The notes under the pieces: generated by a model
The model's database searches: none
The model's input: only the letters and a program-made list of their open reading frames with translations
What the model was told of the DNA's origin: nothing
Shown: positions 1 to 7,516 of the stretch, piece by piece
Layout: the number at the start of each line of letters is the position of its first letter
Position numbering within the stretch: the first letter of the stretch is position 1
Made by a program: the position numbers and the translations under genes
NCBI RefSeq assembly: GCF_002072175.1
Contig: NZ_MVIV01000004.1
Location: 124,001-188,000, forward strand
DNA from: Actinomyces gaoshouyii
GTDB taxonomy: Bacteria; Actinomycetota; Actinomycetes; Actinomycetales; Actinomycetaceae
DNA: 64,000 bases
Direction: 5' to 3'

Positions 1-277
1 CGCTCATCGGCCCCAGTCTATGCGCCGCCCCTCCCCCTGCCGTGCTCCTCTCGCAAGACCGGGCGAGCAGCGCACCGAGCACACAACCTCCATGCGTTAC
101 TTCGATCACAGGGCTGAACGCCTCACCCCAGCGAAGATGGCGAGGTTTGAGGATTGCTTCTTCCTCAGACCCTCCTAGCAGCCGCCAGGTCCGCAGGATC
201 ATGCGGTCCTTGAACGATCAAACACTGCAATTCGGCCGAGCAATCCTCAAATCTCGCCATGTCACCCCGCACACCCC
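1..277. other. non-coding segment at window edge
   Basis: I see no convincing gene here. The segment lies just downstream of the minus-strand efflux gene that ends at 278. Its main structure is the long inverted repeat at 137-260, listed separately. Confidence 0.5.
137..260. repeat. imperfect 21-bp inverted repeat with 82-bp centre
   Basis: The arm at 137-157 is the reverse complement of 240-260 with one mismatch. The 82-bp centre holds a second, shorter imperfect hairpin around 186-211. An RNA from either strand would fold into a long stem. It sits 18 bp past the stop codon of the minus-strand MFS gene, so it could end or stabilise that transcript. A small miniature-element relic is also possible. 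There is no clear U-tract. Confidence 0.6.
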
Positions 278-1501
278 TCACACCCCGGGCAGGCGGCGCT
301 GGGAGGGCGCGCGCCCCACGAGAAGGTAGGCGGCCCAGGCGCCGATGATCCCGGTGAGCATGACGGCGACCATGGGCACGGCGCTGGCACCGCCCCCGGA
401 GCTCGCCAGCGGCGCGGAGATCCCCATGGCGATCGCCTGCACGACGCCCATGAGGGCGCTGGCCGCCCCGGCCACGTGCCGCACCTCGCCGAGGGCGAGC
501 GCGCTGGCGTTGCCGAAGATGAGGCCCTGCGCCGCCATGGTGAGCACGAAGCCCGCGCACAGCGGCACAAGCGCCACGCCCCAGGCCAGCACAGCCAGGG
601 TCACCAGTGCGATCCCGCCCCCGGAGATCCCGAGCCCGACGGCGATGAGCCGCCGGGGCCGGTAGCGCCCCACGAGCCGGGAGTTCGTCAGCGCCATGAG
701 CATGTTGGCCCCGGCGGTACAGCCGAAGAACACGGAGTACTGCATGGCGGTGAGTCCCTTGGTCTCCTGCAACACGAAGGAGGAGGCGGAGATGTAGGCG
801 AACATGGCGAAGCCGGAGAACGCGGAGGTGAGCATGTATCCCATGAATCGCTTGTGGCGCACGAGCTCGGCGAATCCGCCGGCGAATCGGCGCAGACCCC
901 CGTGGCGGCGGTCAGATGCCAGAAGGGTCTCGGGGATGACGATCGCGGCCATGGCCATCATGAGCAGCCCGAATCCGGCCAGGCACCAGAAGATCATCCG
1001 CCAGGTCGCCGCGGACAGGACGGCGCTGCCCGCCACGGGGGCGAGCATGGGGGCCAGGCCGCCCACGGCCATGAGGATGGACATGATGCGGGCGAGGCGG
1101 TCGCCGTGGGCGACGTCGACGAGGACGGCGCGCCCGACGACGGAGGCGATTCCCCCGCCGAGGCCCTGGAGGATCCGCCCGGCCAGAAGGATTCCGATGC
1201 CGGGTGCGAGGGCGCAGACGACGCCGCCGAGGGTGCAGATGAGCCCGCCGGTGATGATGGGGCGGCGTCTGCCGTAGCGGTCGGAGGCGGTTCCGCCCGC
1301 GAGCTGACCCGTGCCCATGCCGATGAAGAAGGCGGTCAGGGTCAACCCGACGGCGGTGGCTGAAGTGCCGAGGTCGGTGGCGACTTGCGGGAAGGCGGGC
1401 GAGTACATGTCCGTGGCGAAGGGCGGCACGGCGTTCTGGATGGCGAGGGCGATGATGAGGCCGGCAGTGATGGGGACCTCGGGGCTCCGGGATGGGTTCA
1501 T
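278..1501 (-). CDS. Bcr/CflA-type MFS drug efflux transporter
   Basis: This 407-residue protein has the length and about 12 hydrophobic segments expected of a major facilitator. The N-half carries FATDMYSPAFPQVATDL, typical of the Bcr/CflA drug:H+ antiporter subfamily, followed by SDRYGRRRP (the loop 2-3 motif A of MFS proteins) and GRILQGLGGG (motif C-like). Substrate is not predictable; family members export bicyclomycin, chloramphenicol or sulfonamides. The ATG start at 1501 is preceded by AAGGA about 4 nt upstream. It runs in the same direction as the protease gene starting at 2645, with a 34-bp gap, so co-transcription is possible. Confidence 0.88.
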   Translation of the reverse strand: MNPSRSPEVPITAGLIIALAIQNAVPPFATDMYSPAFPQVATDLGTSATAVGLTLTAFFIGMGTGQLAGGTASDRYGRRRPIITGGLICTLGGVVCALAPGIGILLAGRILQGLGGGIASVVGRAVLVDVAHGDRLARIMSILMAVGGLAPMLAPVAGSAVLSAATWRMIFWCLAGFGLLMMAMAAIVIPETLLASDRRHGGLRRFAGGFAELVRHKRFMGYMLTSAFSGFAMFAYISASSFVLQETKGLTAMQYSVFFGCTAGANMLMALTNSRLVGRYRPRRLIAVGLGISGGGIALVTLAVLAWGVALVPLCAGFVLTMAAQGLIFGNASALALGEVRHVAGAASALMGVVQAIAMGISAPLASSGGGASAVPMVAVMLTGIIGAWAAYLLVGRAPSQRRLPGV

Positions 1502-1535
1502 GCGTTCCTTCTACTCGGATGAGTGGTCCTTCGGG

Positions 1536-2645
1536 TCAGCGGGCGCCGGTGGGGACAGCGCCGATCATGCGTCCACTGTCGACAACGATGAGCCAGCGGG
1601 AGACGGTGCGCGCCGTTTTGAGGGCGTCGGCGGCCTCCTGGCCGGTCAGGGAGGTGGTGATGGCCGCGACGGGCAGGACGGTGCAGGCTTGCTCGGCGGT
1701 GGCTCCCTCCCCCCTGACACCGAGCTCGGCCAGGCCGGCGGCGTCGATGGTGCCGAGGATGGTGGGGCCGTCGGTGATGAGGGCGAGGGCGGCGCCGTCG
1801 TCGAGGGCGGCGCCGACCTGGACAAGCGGCGCGGCGGCGGGGAGCGTGGCGATGGGACGGGCGAGGGAGCGCAGGTCGAGGCGGGCGGCGGCGCGCTGGG
1901 CGCCACCGAGGCCGAGGATGCGCCAGCTGGTGGAGCCGATGGTCCAGCCGACCATGGCGGCGAGGATGAGACTGGTGGGGCTGGGGCGGTGGTGGTCGAT
2001 GAGGAGGGGCTGGAGGAGGTAGAGCCAGGCGATCCCGGCGACGACGGCGAGCCCGCCCCAGGCGGCCGCCTTGAGACCGGCGCCGCGGTTCCCGGTGGCC
2101 TGGGCGACGAGGGAGGCGAGGGCCTGGCCGCCGTCGAGGGGCAGGCCGGGCAGGGCGTTGAAGATGGCGAGGGCGAGGTTGAGCCAGGTGATGGCCCACA
2201 GGGCGACGTAGATGGCGGGGGTGGTGAGGGCGCCGAAGTCGAGGACGGTGCGACCGGCGATCCATAGGAGCGCATTGGTGGCGGGGCCGGCGAGGGAGCA
2301 GACTGCGTCGCGCCAGGGGGACCAGGCGCGACGGGGCGGGCCGAAGCTGGTGCGCCCGCCCCACAGGAGGAGCTCGTAGCGGATGGGTGGGCGGCCGAGG
2401 GCGGCGCCGACCAGGCCGTGGGCGAGCTCGTGGAGGAGGATGGAGATGGCGACGCCGATGACGGTGGCGGCGACGGTTCCCAGGACGACGACGATGCCGG
2501 CATCCCCGAGGGCGCTGGTGACCAGGGGGTACCAGGAGGCGGCGATGATGAGTCCGAGGAGCAGGGATGTGGAGGACACGACGACGGGCGCGCCGCCGAT
2601 CCGCCCCAGGGCCATCTCCCCGTTGCGCGTGGCTGCAGATGGCAT
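1536..2645 (-). CDS. site-2 protease family (M50) membrane metalloprotease with CBS pair
   Basis: A 369-residue intramembrane zinc protease. The zinc site HELAHG lies at residues 72-77 (H72, E73, H76) in a membrane helix. The second motif NALPGLPLDGGQ (about 163-174, D171) supplies the third ligand. About six membrane segments precede a soluble tail from about residue 240 that looks like two CBS repeats, a usual arrangement in actinobacterial M50B proteins such as the Rip3 type. The substrate is unknown; relatives cleave anti-sigma factors or other single-pass membrane proteins. The ATG at 2645 has no Shine-Dalgarno, but a TAGTCT box ends 7 nt upstream, so the mRNA is probably leaderless. Confidence 0.85.
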   Translation of the reverse strand: MPSAATRNGEMALGRIGGAPVVVSSTSLLLGLIIAASWYPLVTSALGDAGIVVVLGTVAATVIGVAISILLHELAHGLVGAALGRPPIRYELLLWGGRTSFGPPRRAWSPWRDAVCSLAGPATNALLWIAGRTVLDFGALTTPAIYVALWAITWLNLALAIFNALPGLPLDGGQALASLVAQATGNRGAGLKAAAWGGLAVVAGIAWLYLLQPLLIDHHRPSPTSLILAAMVGWTIGSTSWRILGLGGAQRAAARLDLRSLARPIATLPAAAPLVQVGAALDDGAALALITDGPTILGTIDAAGLAELGVRGEGATAEQACTVLPVAAITTSLTGQEAADALKTARTVSRWLIVVDSGRMIGAVPTGAR

Positions 2646-2652
2646 GCGCCTG

Positions 2653-2658
2653 AGACTA
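2653..2658 (-). promoter_or_regulatory. -10 box of M50 protease, leaderless type
   Basis: TAGTCT on the minus strand, ending 7 nt before the ATG at 2645, which places the transcript start at or next to the start codon. Confidence 0.5.
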
Positions 2659-3057
2659 CCGGGATGGGCGGCCGGTCAGCTGGTGGCGCCCATCAGGATC
2701 ATTGAGATCGAACTCATTAAAGACCGATACAAGGGCAGGGATGACAGCATCCTCAATCACCCCTATTTCACCGTCACTGCCCGCATCTTCACGAACCATC
2801 CTCGACTGGAGACGGTGCGGTGAAACGCTACCCGCACGGATAGCATCATTATCCGTCTTCGAGACGATGCCGCGCCCGCAGAGGAAGAGGCTTATTCATA
2901 GGGGTATTCGGGGTGTTTAAGGGGGCGACATCGCGGAGCCGGCCAGCGGCCTGCTTGCCATCGTTGCTCAGCGCGGCCCTGCCGCCCTCGCCGCCTTCCC
3001 GCACGGGCGTCCTCCCCTCCCCCTCCCGCCAGCCGGATTCTTGTCGGAGCCTCGGGG

Positions 3058-3063
3058 TACGGT
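3058..3063 (+). promoter_or_regulatory. -10 box of RecB-like nuclease, leaderless type
   Basis: TACGGT ends exactly 6 nt before the ATG at 3070; no Shine-Dalgarno is present. Confidence 0.5.
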
Positions 3064-3069
3064 GCCACC

Positions 3070-4029
3070 ATGACAGTAGACGGCACGGCGCCCGCAGCGC
3101 ACTCATCCCCCGAGCCGCCCGCCGCCCCGGCCACCACCCGTCCGCGCGCCACGGGCCCGGGCGTCGGCCGATCCGCGCGCAGGGGACCCCGCCGGGCGGC
3201 GCTCTCCCCGTCGCGTGCCAAGGACTTCCTCCAATGCCCCCTGCTGTTCCGACTGCGCACCGTGGACGGCCTGGCCGAGCCCGGCTCGCTCGCCACCCAC
3301 AAGGGCACGCTCGTCCACGCGATCCTCGAGCGCCTCTACGACCTGCCCGCGCGCGATCGCACCCCGGAGGCCGCCCTCGCCATGCTGCCCGAGCAGTGGG
3401 AGGCTCACCGCGCCAAGAGCCCGGAGGTCATGGGGCTCTTCGAGGAGCCCGCGCAGATCGAGGCCTGGCTCGGCCAGGCGCGCGACCTCATCGCCTCCTA
3501 CTTCCACATGGAGAACCCCCAGCGCCTCGCCCCCGCCGAGCGCGAGCTCTTCGTGGAGACCGAGGTCGCCGACGGCCTGCTCATCCGCGGCTTCGTCGAC
3601 CGCCTCGACATCGCCCTCGACGGCGCCATGCGCGTCGTCGACTACAAGACCGGCAAGTCCCCCTCCCCCAGATTCCAGGAGGAGGCGCTGTTCCAGATGC
3701 GCTTCTACGGGCTCGTCCTGTGGCGCCTGCGCGGACGGGCCCCCGCCCGCCTCCAGCTCCTCTATCTCAAGGACGGCCGCACCCTCACCCACGACCCGCA
3801 CCTGCGCGAGCTCGAGGCCGCCGAGACGCGCCTGGCCCGCATCTGGGACGACATCGAGGACTGCGCCCACGCCGGCACCTTCGCCCCCAGGCGCGGCCCC
3901 CTGTGCGGCTGGTGCGCCTTCCAGGCCCACTGCCCCCTCTTCGGCGGCAAGACTCCCCCGCTGCCGGACGACGGCGTCGCCCGCCTCCTCACCGCCCGCA
4001 CCAGCGTCGCCTCGGCAGGCTCCCGCTGA
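3070..4029 (+). CDS. RecB-family PD-(D/E)XK exonuclease, Fe-S type
   Basis: A 319-residue single-domain nuclease. The sequence LSPSRAKDFLQCPLLFR near residues 45-62 is the usual opening of the PDDEXK_1/AddB-like C-terminal domain. The catalytic core is GFVDRLDI followed by VVDYKTGK (Asp, Asp and Lys of the PD-(D/E)XK fold). The final cluster LCGWCAFQAHCPLF together with Cys56 gives four cysteines, as in the 4Fe-4S staple of AddB and Cas4. It is a stand-alone nuclease without a helicase domain, a common actinobacterial form; its DNA substrate is unknown. The first 40 residues are Pro/Ala/Arg-rich and probably disordered. Confidence 0.85.
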   Translation: MTVDGTAPAAHSSPEPPAAPATTRPRATGPGVGRSARRGPRRAALSPSRAKDFLQCPLLFRLRTVDGLAEPGSLATHKGTLVHAILERLYDLPARDRTPEAALAMLPEQWEAHRAKSPEVMGLFEEPAQIEAWLGQARDLIASYFHMENPQRLAPAERELFVETEVADGLLIRGFVDRLDIALDGAMRVVDYKTGKSPSPRFQEEALFQMRFYGLVLWRLRGRAPARLQLLYLKDGRTLTHDPHLRELEAAETRLARIWDDIEDCAHAGTFAPRRGPLCGWCAFQAHCPLFGGKTPPLPDDGVARLLTARTSVASAGSR

Positions 4030-4071
4030 GGCACCCAGCCCGCTCGGTGGGCCGCCTCACGTGGACACCGC

Positions 4072-4101
4072 TTGCCATGGCGGTATCCGCACCGATAGCG
4101 T
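4072..4101 (+). promoter_or_regulatory. candidate promoter of the thiosulfate-uptake operon
   Basis: TTGCCA at 4072-4077 and TAGCGT at 4096-4101 are 18 bp apart. Transcription would start near 4108, about 40 nt before the leader ORF at 4151 and about 400 nt before the transporter gene. Confidence 0.35.
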
Positions 4102-4150
4102 CCGAGCACGTCGCCGCACCTCGCGGCGCCACGACTGAACGGACGATCGC

Positions 4151-4234
4151 ATGAGCACGGACCACGCACGCCGCAACCGCACCGCTCTCGGCGAGGTTGC
4201 CATGTGTATGCGCTGCCTGGTCCAGGCGATCTGA
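4151..4234 (+). CDS. cysteine-containing leader peptide (uORF)
   Basis: A 27-codon ORF upstream of the thiosulfate transporter. Its second half contains MCMRC, with Cys codons TGT at 4205-4207 and TGC at 4214-4216, in a genome region where Cys is rare. The bases right after the second Cys codon (4216-4223, CCTGGTCC) are perfectly complementary to 4311-4318 (GGACCAGG), which overlaps the left arm of a downstream hairpin. Short Cys-codon leader ORFs act as cysteine-responsive attenuators upstream of sulfur genes in mycobacteria, so this is probably a functional analogue. I see neither a good Shine-Dalgarno nor a TANNNT box directly before the ATG, so its translation is inferred. Confidence 0.5.
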   Translation: MSTDHARRNRTALGEVAMCMRCLVQAI

Positions 4235-4278
4235 GGGCTGCGCTCCGCAACCAGCATCCGACGAAGCACCCCCTCACC

Positions 4279-4360
4279 GGCCATGGCGCGATGACCGCGC
4301 CGGCCTCCCCGGACCAGGCGCACCGCTCACCCGACACCCCGGGTGACAGCACCGTGCGCC
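4279..4360 (+). promoter_or_regulatory. leader hairpins, possible attenuator
   Basis: Two stem-loops follow the leader ORF. The first (about 4279-4304) pairs GGCGCG with CGCGCC, extended by flanking GGCC on both sides. The second (4317-4360) pairs GGCGCAC (4317-4323) with GTGCGCC (4354-4360) and, inside, TCACCC with GGGTGA. The left arm of the second overlaps bases that can instead pair with the Cys-codon end of the leader ORF. There is no U-tract, so it may act on translation or through Rho. Confidence 0.45.
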
Positions 4361-4505
4361 CCAGCAGCCACCGACCGCGCAACGCGTCGCCGCGGCGCCA
4401 CTGCCGCTGCCAGCGCCTGCGCACCATGGCGCCGCACGCCCCGTCCACCCGGGCCCTCCCAACAACCGGGCGCCGCACCCGCGCCCCGCCCCAGGAAGGA
4501 CCCCC

Positions 4506-5615
4506 ATGATCATCACCGGACTGATCACCGGAGCCGCCCTCGGCTTCATCCTCCAACGCGGCCGCTTCTGCATCACCGGCGCGTTCCGAGACCTCTGGGT
4601 CTCGCGATCCTCCTTCTGGCTCACCGCCTTCCTCATCGCCATCGCCGTCCAGGCCGTCGGCGTCTTCGCGCTCACCCTCACCGGCAGCATCGCCCCGGAG
4701 GCGCCCCAGCTCTCCGTGGTCGCCACCGTCGTCGGCTCCCTCCTCTTCGGAGTCGGCATCGTGCTGGCGGGAGGCTGCGCCACCGGCACCTACTACCGCG
4801 CCGGCGAGGGCCTCGTCGGGTCCTGGTTCGCCCTCATCGCCTACGCCCTGGCGGCCGCTGCCGCCAAGACCGGCATCCTCGCCGGCCCCAGTCGATGGGT
4901 GAAGGGCCTGTGGACCACCGAGCTCACCACCATCCCGGCCACGCTCCACCTGCCCCAGTGGGTCGGAGTGGCCGCCCTCGCCGTCGGAGTCGCCCTCCTG
5001 GCCCGCAGGCAGCTGCGCCTCACCGCGGCCCGCGGCCCGCAGTTCAGCCTGCCCGCCCGCCGCACCGGCCTGTCCCACCTGCTCCTGGAGAAGCGCTGGA
5101 ATCCCATGGCCACCGGTGCGATCGTCGGGATCGTTGCGGCCGCGGCCTGGCCCCTGTCATGGGCGACCGGCCGCGAGGACGGCCTGGGCATCACGACGCC
5201 GTCCGCCAACCTCGTCGGCGTCATCGTCACCGGGGACACCAGCCGTTTCGACTGGGGTGTCCTGCTCGTGCTGGGCATCCTCATGGGCTCCTTCATCGCC
5301 GCGAAGGCCTCCGGCGAGTTCCGCGTGCGCGTCCCCGACGCCACCATCATCATCCGCTCCATCCTGGGCGGCCTCCTCATGGGCATCGGCGCCGCCTGGG
5401 CCGGCGGCTGCTCCATCGGCAACGCGCTCGTGCAGACCTCCCTGCTGTCCTGGCAGGGCTGGGTAGCGCTGGTCTTCCAGGTCCTCGGGGTCGGGGCCGC
5501 CGCCTGGGTCCTCCTCATCCGCCCCCGCCAGAAGCGGCGCGCGGCCCGAGCCGCCCGTGCTGAGGCGACCGACGCCTCCGCCCCCTCACCCGCACTCGAG
5601 GCCGCACCCGCATGA
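4506..5615 (+). CDS. YeeE/YedE-family thiosulfate importer (TsuA-like)
   Basis: A 369-residue polytopic membrane protein. It holds the three conserved cysteines of the YeeE/TsuA thiosulfate channel: Cys22 in GRFCITGAFRD, Cys91 in LAGGCATGT and Cys302 in WAGGCSIGN. In this family thiosulfate is relayed along these residues across the inner membrane. It is followed 70 bp later by a TusA-like sulfur carrier, the standard partner, so the pair should import thiosulfate and pass its sulfur to biosynthesis. AGGAAGGA just upstream of the ATG is a strong ribosome site. The long leader (4108-4505) suggests regulation by cysteine or sulfur supply. Confidence 0.88.
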   Translation: MIITGLITGAALGFILQRGRFCITGAFRDLWVSRSSFWLTAFLIAIAVQAVGVFALTLTGSIAPEAPQLSVVATVVGSLLFGVGIVLAGGCATGTYYRAGEGLVGSWFALIAYALAAAAAKTGILAGPSRWVKGLWTTELTTIPATLHLPQWVGVAALAVGVALLARRQLRLTAARGPQFSLPARRTGLSHLLLEKRWNPMATGAIVGIVAAAAWPLSWATGREDGLGITTPSANLVGVIVTGDTSRFDWGVLLVLGILMGSFIAAKASGEFRVRVPDATIIIRSILGGLLMGIGAAWAGGCSIGNALVQTSLLSWQGWVALVFQVLGVGAAAWVLLIRPRQKRRAARAARAEATDASAPSPALEAAPA

Positions 5616-5685
5616 CCCGCGGGGCGGCGCAGCTCCCTCCCGCCCTCATCGCACCGCTCCTCCACCACACTGAAAGGACCCCATC

Positions 5686-5907
5686 ATGCGCACGATCCTC
5701 GAGACGAACGGCCAGGTCTGCCCCTTCCCCGTCATGGAGGCGGAGGAGGCCATGGAGGACCTCGAGGCCGGCGACGAGCTCGTCATCGCCTTCGACTGCA
5801 CCCAGGGAACAGAGACTCTGCCCGCCTGGGCCGCCAAGAACGGCTACACCATCACCGAGTTCGAGACCGTCGGCCCCGCCTCCTGGACCATGACCGTGCG
5901 CAAGTAG
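5686..5907 (+). CDS. TusA/YeeD-like sulfur-carrier protein
   Basis: A 73-residue sulfurtransferase of the TusA/SirA/YedF family. The sulfur-accepting Cys12 is in the signature VCPFP (CPxP motif), and the acidic helix EAEEAMEDLEAGDELVI follows as in TusA. In YeeE-YeeD pairs this cytosolic protein receives sulfur from the membrane channel. GAAAGGA sits 8-9 nt before the ATG. It is expected to be co-transcribed with the transporter ending at 5615. It could alternatively serve tRNA thiolation, but the neighbour favours thiosulfate assimilation. Confidence 0.85.
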   Translation: MRTILETNGQVCPFPVMEAEEAMEDLEAGDELVIAFDCTQGTETLPAWAAKNGYTITEFETVGPASWTMTVRK

Positions 5908-5930
5908 CGGAGACCCCCGGTAGATGGGGA

Positions 5931-6040
5931 GGGGTGGTGGCTCCGGTCCGCAGGGCCGTCACCGGGTCTGCGGGAGCACCGGAGGGCGCCCAGCGCCCGA
6001 TGGTGCGAGGGACCGACCCGCGGACCGGAGCCACCACCCC
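5931..6040. repeat. perfect 21-bp inverted repeat with structured 68-bp centre
   Basis: Bases 5931-5951 are the exact reverse complement of 6020-6040. The centre contains a nested hairpin (GCACC...GGTGC enclosing GGGCG...CGCCC, about 5976-6006). It starts 24 bp after the stop of the TusA-like gene and ends 41 bp before the -10 box of the next gene. It could be a large terminator, an unannotated structured RNA or a MITE-like element. There is no U-tract. Confidence 0.75.
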
Positions 6041-6081
6041 GACCCGGTACGCACGACACGAGAATTCGACGCCGGGACAGG

Positions 6082-6087
6082 TACCTT
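6082..6087 (+). promoter_or_regulatory. -10 box of aldo/keto reductase, leaderless type
   Basis: TACCTT ends 7 nt before the ATG at 6095; no ribosome-binding site is visible. Confidence 0.45.
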
Positions 6088-6094
6088 TGGCACC

Positions 6095-7075
6095 ATGGAG
6101 TACAGGAGACTGGGCCGCACCGGCCTGCGCGTGTCCACCGTCGGCCTCGGCACGATGACCTGGGGCAGGGACACCGATGAGGTCGAGGCCAAGGACCAGC
6201 TCGGGATCTTCCTCGACGCAGGCGGCACCCTCCTGGACACTGCCGCCACCTACACCGAGGGCCTGGCCGAGCGCACCATCGGCACTCTCCTGCGCGACTA
6301 CGTCAACCGCCAGGACCTCATCATCGTGTCCAAGGCAGGGGTTCGCACCTGGCGCACGGGCGATGGCCCGGCCACCGCCGACGCCTCACGTGGCACGCTC
6401 CTGGACAGCCTCGACGCAACCCTGGAGACCCTGGGCACGGACCACCTCGACCTGTGGCTCGTCCAGGTTCCCGACCCCGCCACCCCCCTGGAGGAGACGG
6501 CTGACGCCCTGCGCCGTGCCGTCGCCTCCGGTCGGGCCCGCTACGTGGGGGTCTCCAACCATCCCGCATGGGCGAGCGCGCGCGTCGCCAGCCTGCTCGC
6601 CGAGGGCCCTGAAGCGCCCGGGATGGCCGCTGTCGAGGTGGAGCACTCCCTGCTCAACCGAGGCATCGAGAGGGAAGTCATCCCCGCCGCCGAGGCCATG
6701 GGCTTCGGCGTCATCGGCTACGCGCCACTGGGCCGGGGGGTCCTCAGCGGCAAGTACCGGGCCACAATCCCCGCGGACTCGCGAGCCGCCTCTCCGCACC
6801 TGCGCTCCTACGCCTCGGCCTACCTGGGCAGCGAGCACCGGGGCATCGTGGAATCGGTGGCCACGGCCGCCGCCGGCCTGGACCGCAAGCCCGTCGAGGT
6901 GGCACTCGCCTGGGCCCGCGACGCCGAGGGCATCGCCTCCACAATCGTGGGCGCCCGCACCCCGGCGCAACTCCAAGGAGCGCTCTCAGCGCAGGACCTC
7001 GAACTGCCCGCGCAGATCCGCCACGCCCTCGGCGAGGTCAGCGCCCCGAGGATCGGATACCCCGAGAGGTTCTGA
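6095..7075 (+). CDS. aldo/keto reductase family protein
   Basis: A 326-residue TIM-barrel oxidoreductase beginning YRRLGRTGLRVSTVGLGTM, the standard N-terminus of Kv-beta/YajO-type aldo/keto reductases. Of the catalytic tetrad, Asp48, Tyr53 and Lys80 are present, but the histidine normally found in LHxPDP is Gln124 (LVQVPDP). The protein may therefore be weakly active or act on unusual substrates. The NADPH-binding end is intact (GARTPAQL near the C-terminus). The frame stays open further upstream, into the inverted repeat, but the family start and the TACCTT box both support the ATG at 6095. Confidence 0.88.
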   Translation: MEYRRLGRTGLRVSTVGLGTMTWGRDTDEVEAKDQLGIFLDAGGTLLDTAATYTEGLAERTIGTLLRDYVNRQDLIIVSKAGVRTWRTGDGPATADASRGTLLDSLDATLETLGTDHLDLWLVQVPDPATPLEETADALRRAVASGRARYVGVSNHPAWASARVASLLAEGPEAPGMAAVEVEHSLLNRGIEREVIPAAEAMGFGVIGYAPLGRGVLSGKYRATIPADSRAASPHLRSYASAYLGSEHRGIVESVATAAAGLDRKPVEVALAWARDAEGIASTIVGARTPAQLQGALSAQDLELPAQIRHALGEVSAPRIGYPERF

Positions 7076-7107
7076 CCGATCAGGCCGCCGCGACGGGGCC
7101 CGGGAGA

Positions 7108-7407
7108 TCAATCCTCATCGTCGTAGTCGACGTCGTCATCCTCATCATCGTCGTAGTCGACGTCGTCATCCTCATCGTCGTCATCGATGATGTCGTCATC
7201 ATCGTCGTCCCCGTCGTAGGTGTCGAAGGGGAGCTCGATGCCGTAGGCGGTGAAGAGGACGTCGTCGTAGGTGAAGAAGGCATCCTGGAGGGCGTTCTCA
7301 GCGGCGACCACTGCCGGCGAGTTCTCGTCACCCGTCGCGGCGGCGTCGAGGTGGGCCTCGAAGGCGGCGATGAGTCGGTTGAGCGCGGACCGCGGGTCGT
7401 TCGTCAT
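7108..7407 (-). CDS. small protein with very acidic repetitive tail
   Basis: A 99-residue protein. The first 65 residues form an amphipathic helical region (MTNDPRSALNRLIAAFEAHL...). The last 35 are almost all Asp/Glu, built of a ten-residue unit (DEDDDVDYDD) repeated in tandem. Similar short actinobacterial proteins are sometimes annotated as primosomal protein; I cannot support that function. A TAGGCT box ends exactly 6 nt before the ATG, which backs the start and implies a leaderless mRNA. The acidic tail could mimic nucleic acid or bind metal or a basic partner. Confidence 0.65.
   Translation of the reverse strand: MTNDPRSALNRLIAAFEAHLDAAATGDENSPAVVAAENALQDAFFTYDDVLFTAYGIELPFDTYDGDDDDDDIIDDDDEDDDVDYDDDEDDDVDYDDED
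7113..7190 (-). repeat. 30-bp tandem repeat coding the acidic tail
   Basis: Two consecutive copies of a 30-bp unit (containing TCGTAGTCGACGTCGTCATC on the plus strand) plus partial copies encode the Asp/Glu-rich tail. Slippage here could change tail length without changing frame. Confidence 0.6.
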
Positions 7408-7413
7408 GGCGCC

Positions 7414-7419
7414 AGCCTA
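7414..7419 (-). promoter_or_regulatory. -10 box of acidic-tail protein, leaderless type
   Basis: TAGGCT ends exactly 6 nt before the ATG at 7407. Confidence 0.5.
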
Positions 7420-7480
7420 CCGGCATCCCCCGGCGGCGCGCACCACATCAGCGCCCTGGCCCCGCGGGAGGGGACCAGGA

Positions 7481-7502
7481 CGCCCGCGGCCGCAAGCGGG
7501 CG
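7481..7502 (-). terminator. hairpin after FAD oxidoreductase gene
   Basis: CGCCCGC pairs perfectly with GCGGGCG across an 8-nt loop, 14 bp beyond the stop codon of the gene ending at 7517. No U-tract follows. Confidence 0.45.
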
Positions 7503-7516
7503 GAGGGCGATGAGCG

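Larger units (their letters stand above)
2646..3069. other. divergent intergenic region, no gene seen
   Basis: 424 bp between the divergent protease and nuclease genes, noticeably more AT-rich than its surroundings around 2700-2930. I found no frame with codon bias. A perfect 7-bp dyad with a 7-nt centre (ACGGATA at 2836-2842, TATCCGT at 2850-2856) could be an operator or small hairpin. Confidence 0.45.

Noticed and set aside
5924-6094. Upstream extension of the aldo/keto reductase
   Set aside because: It translates the inverted repeat and lies upstream of the likely transcript start.
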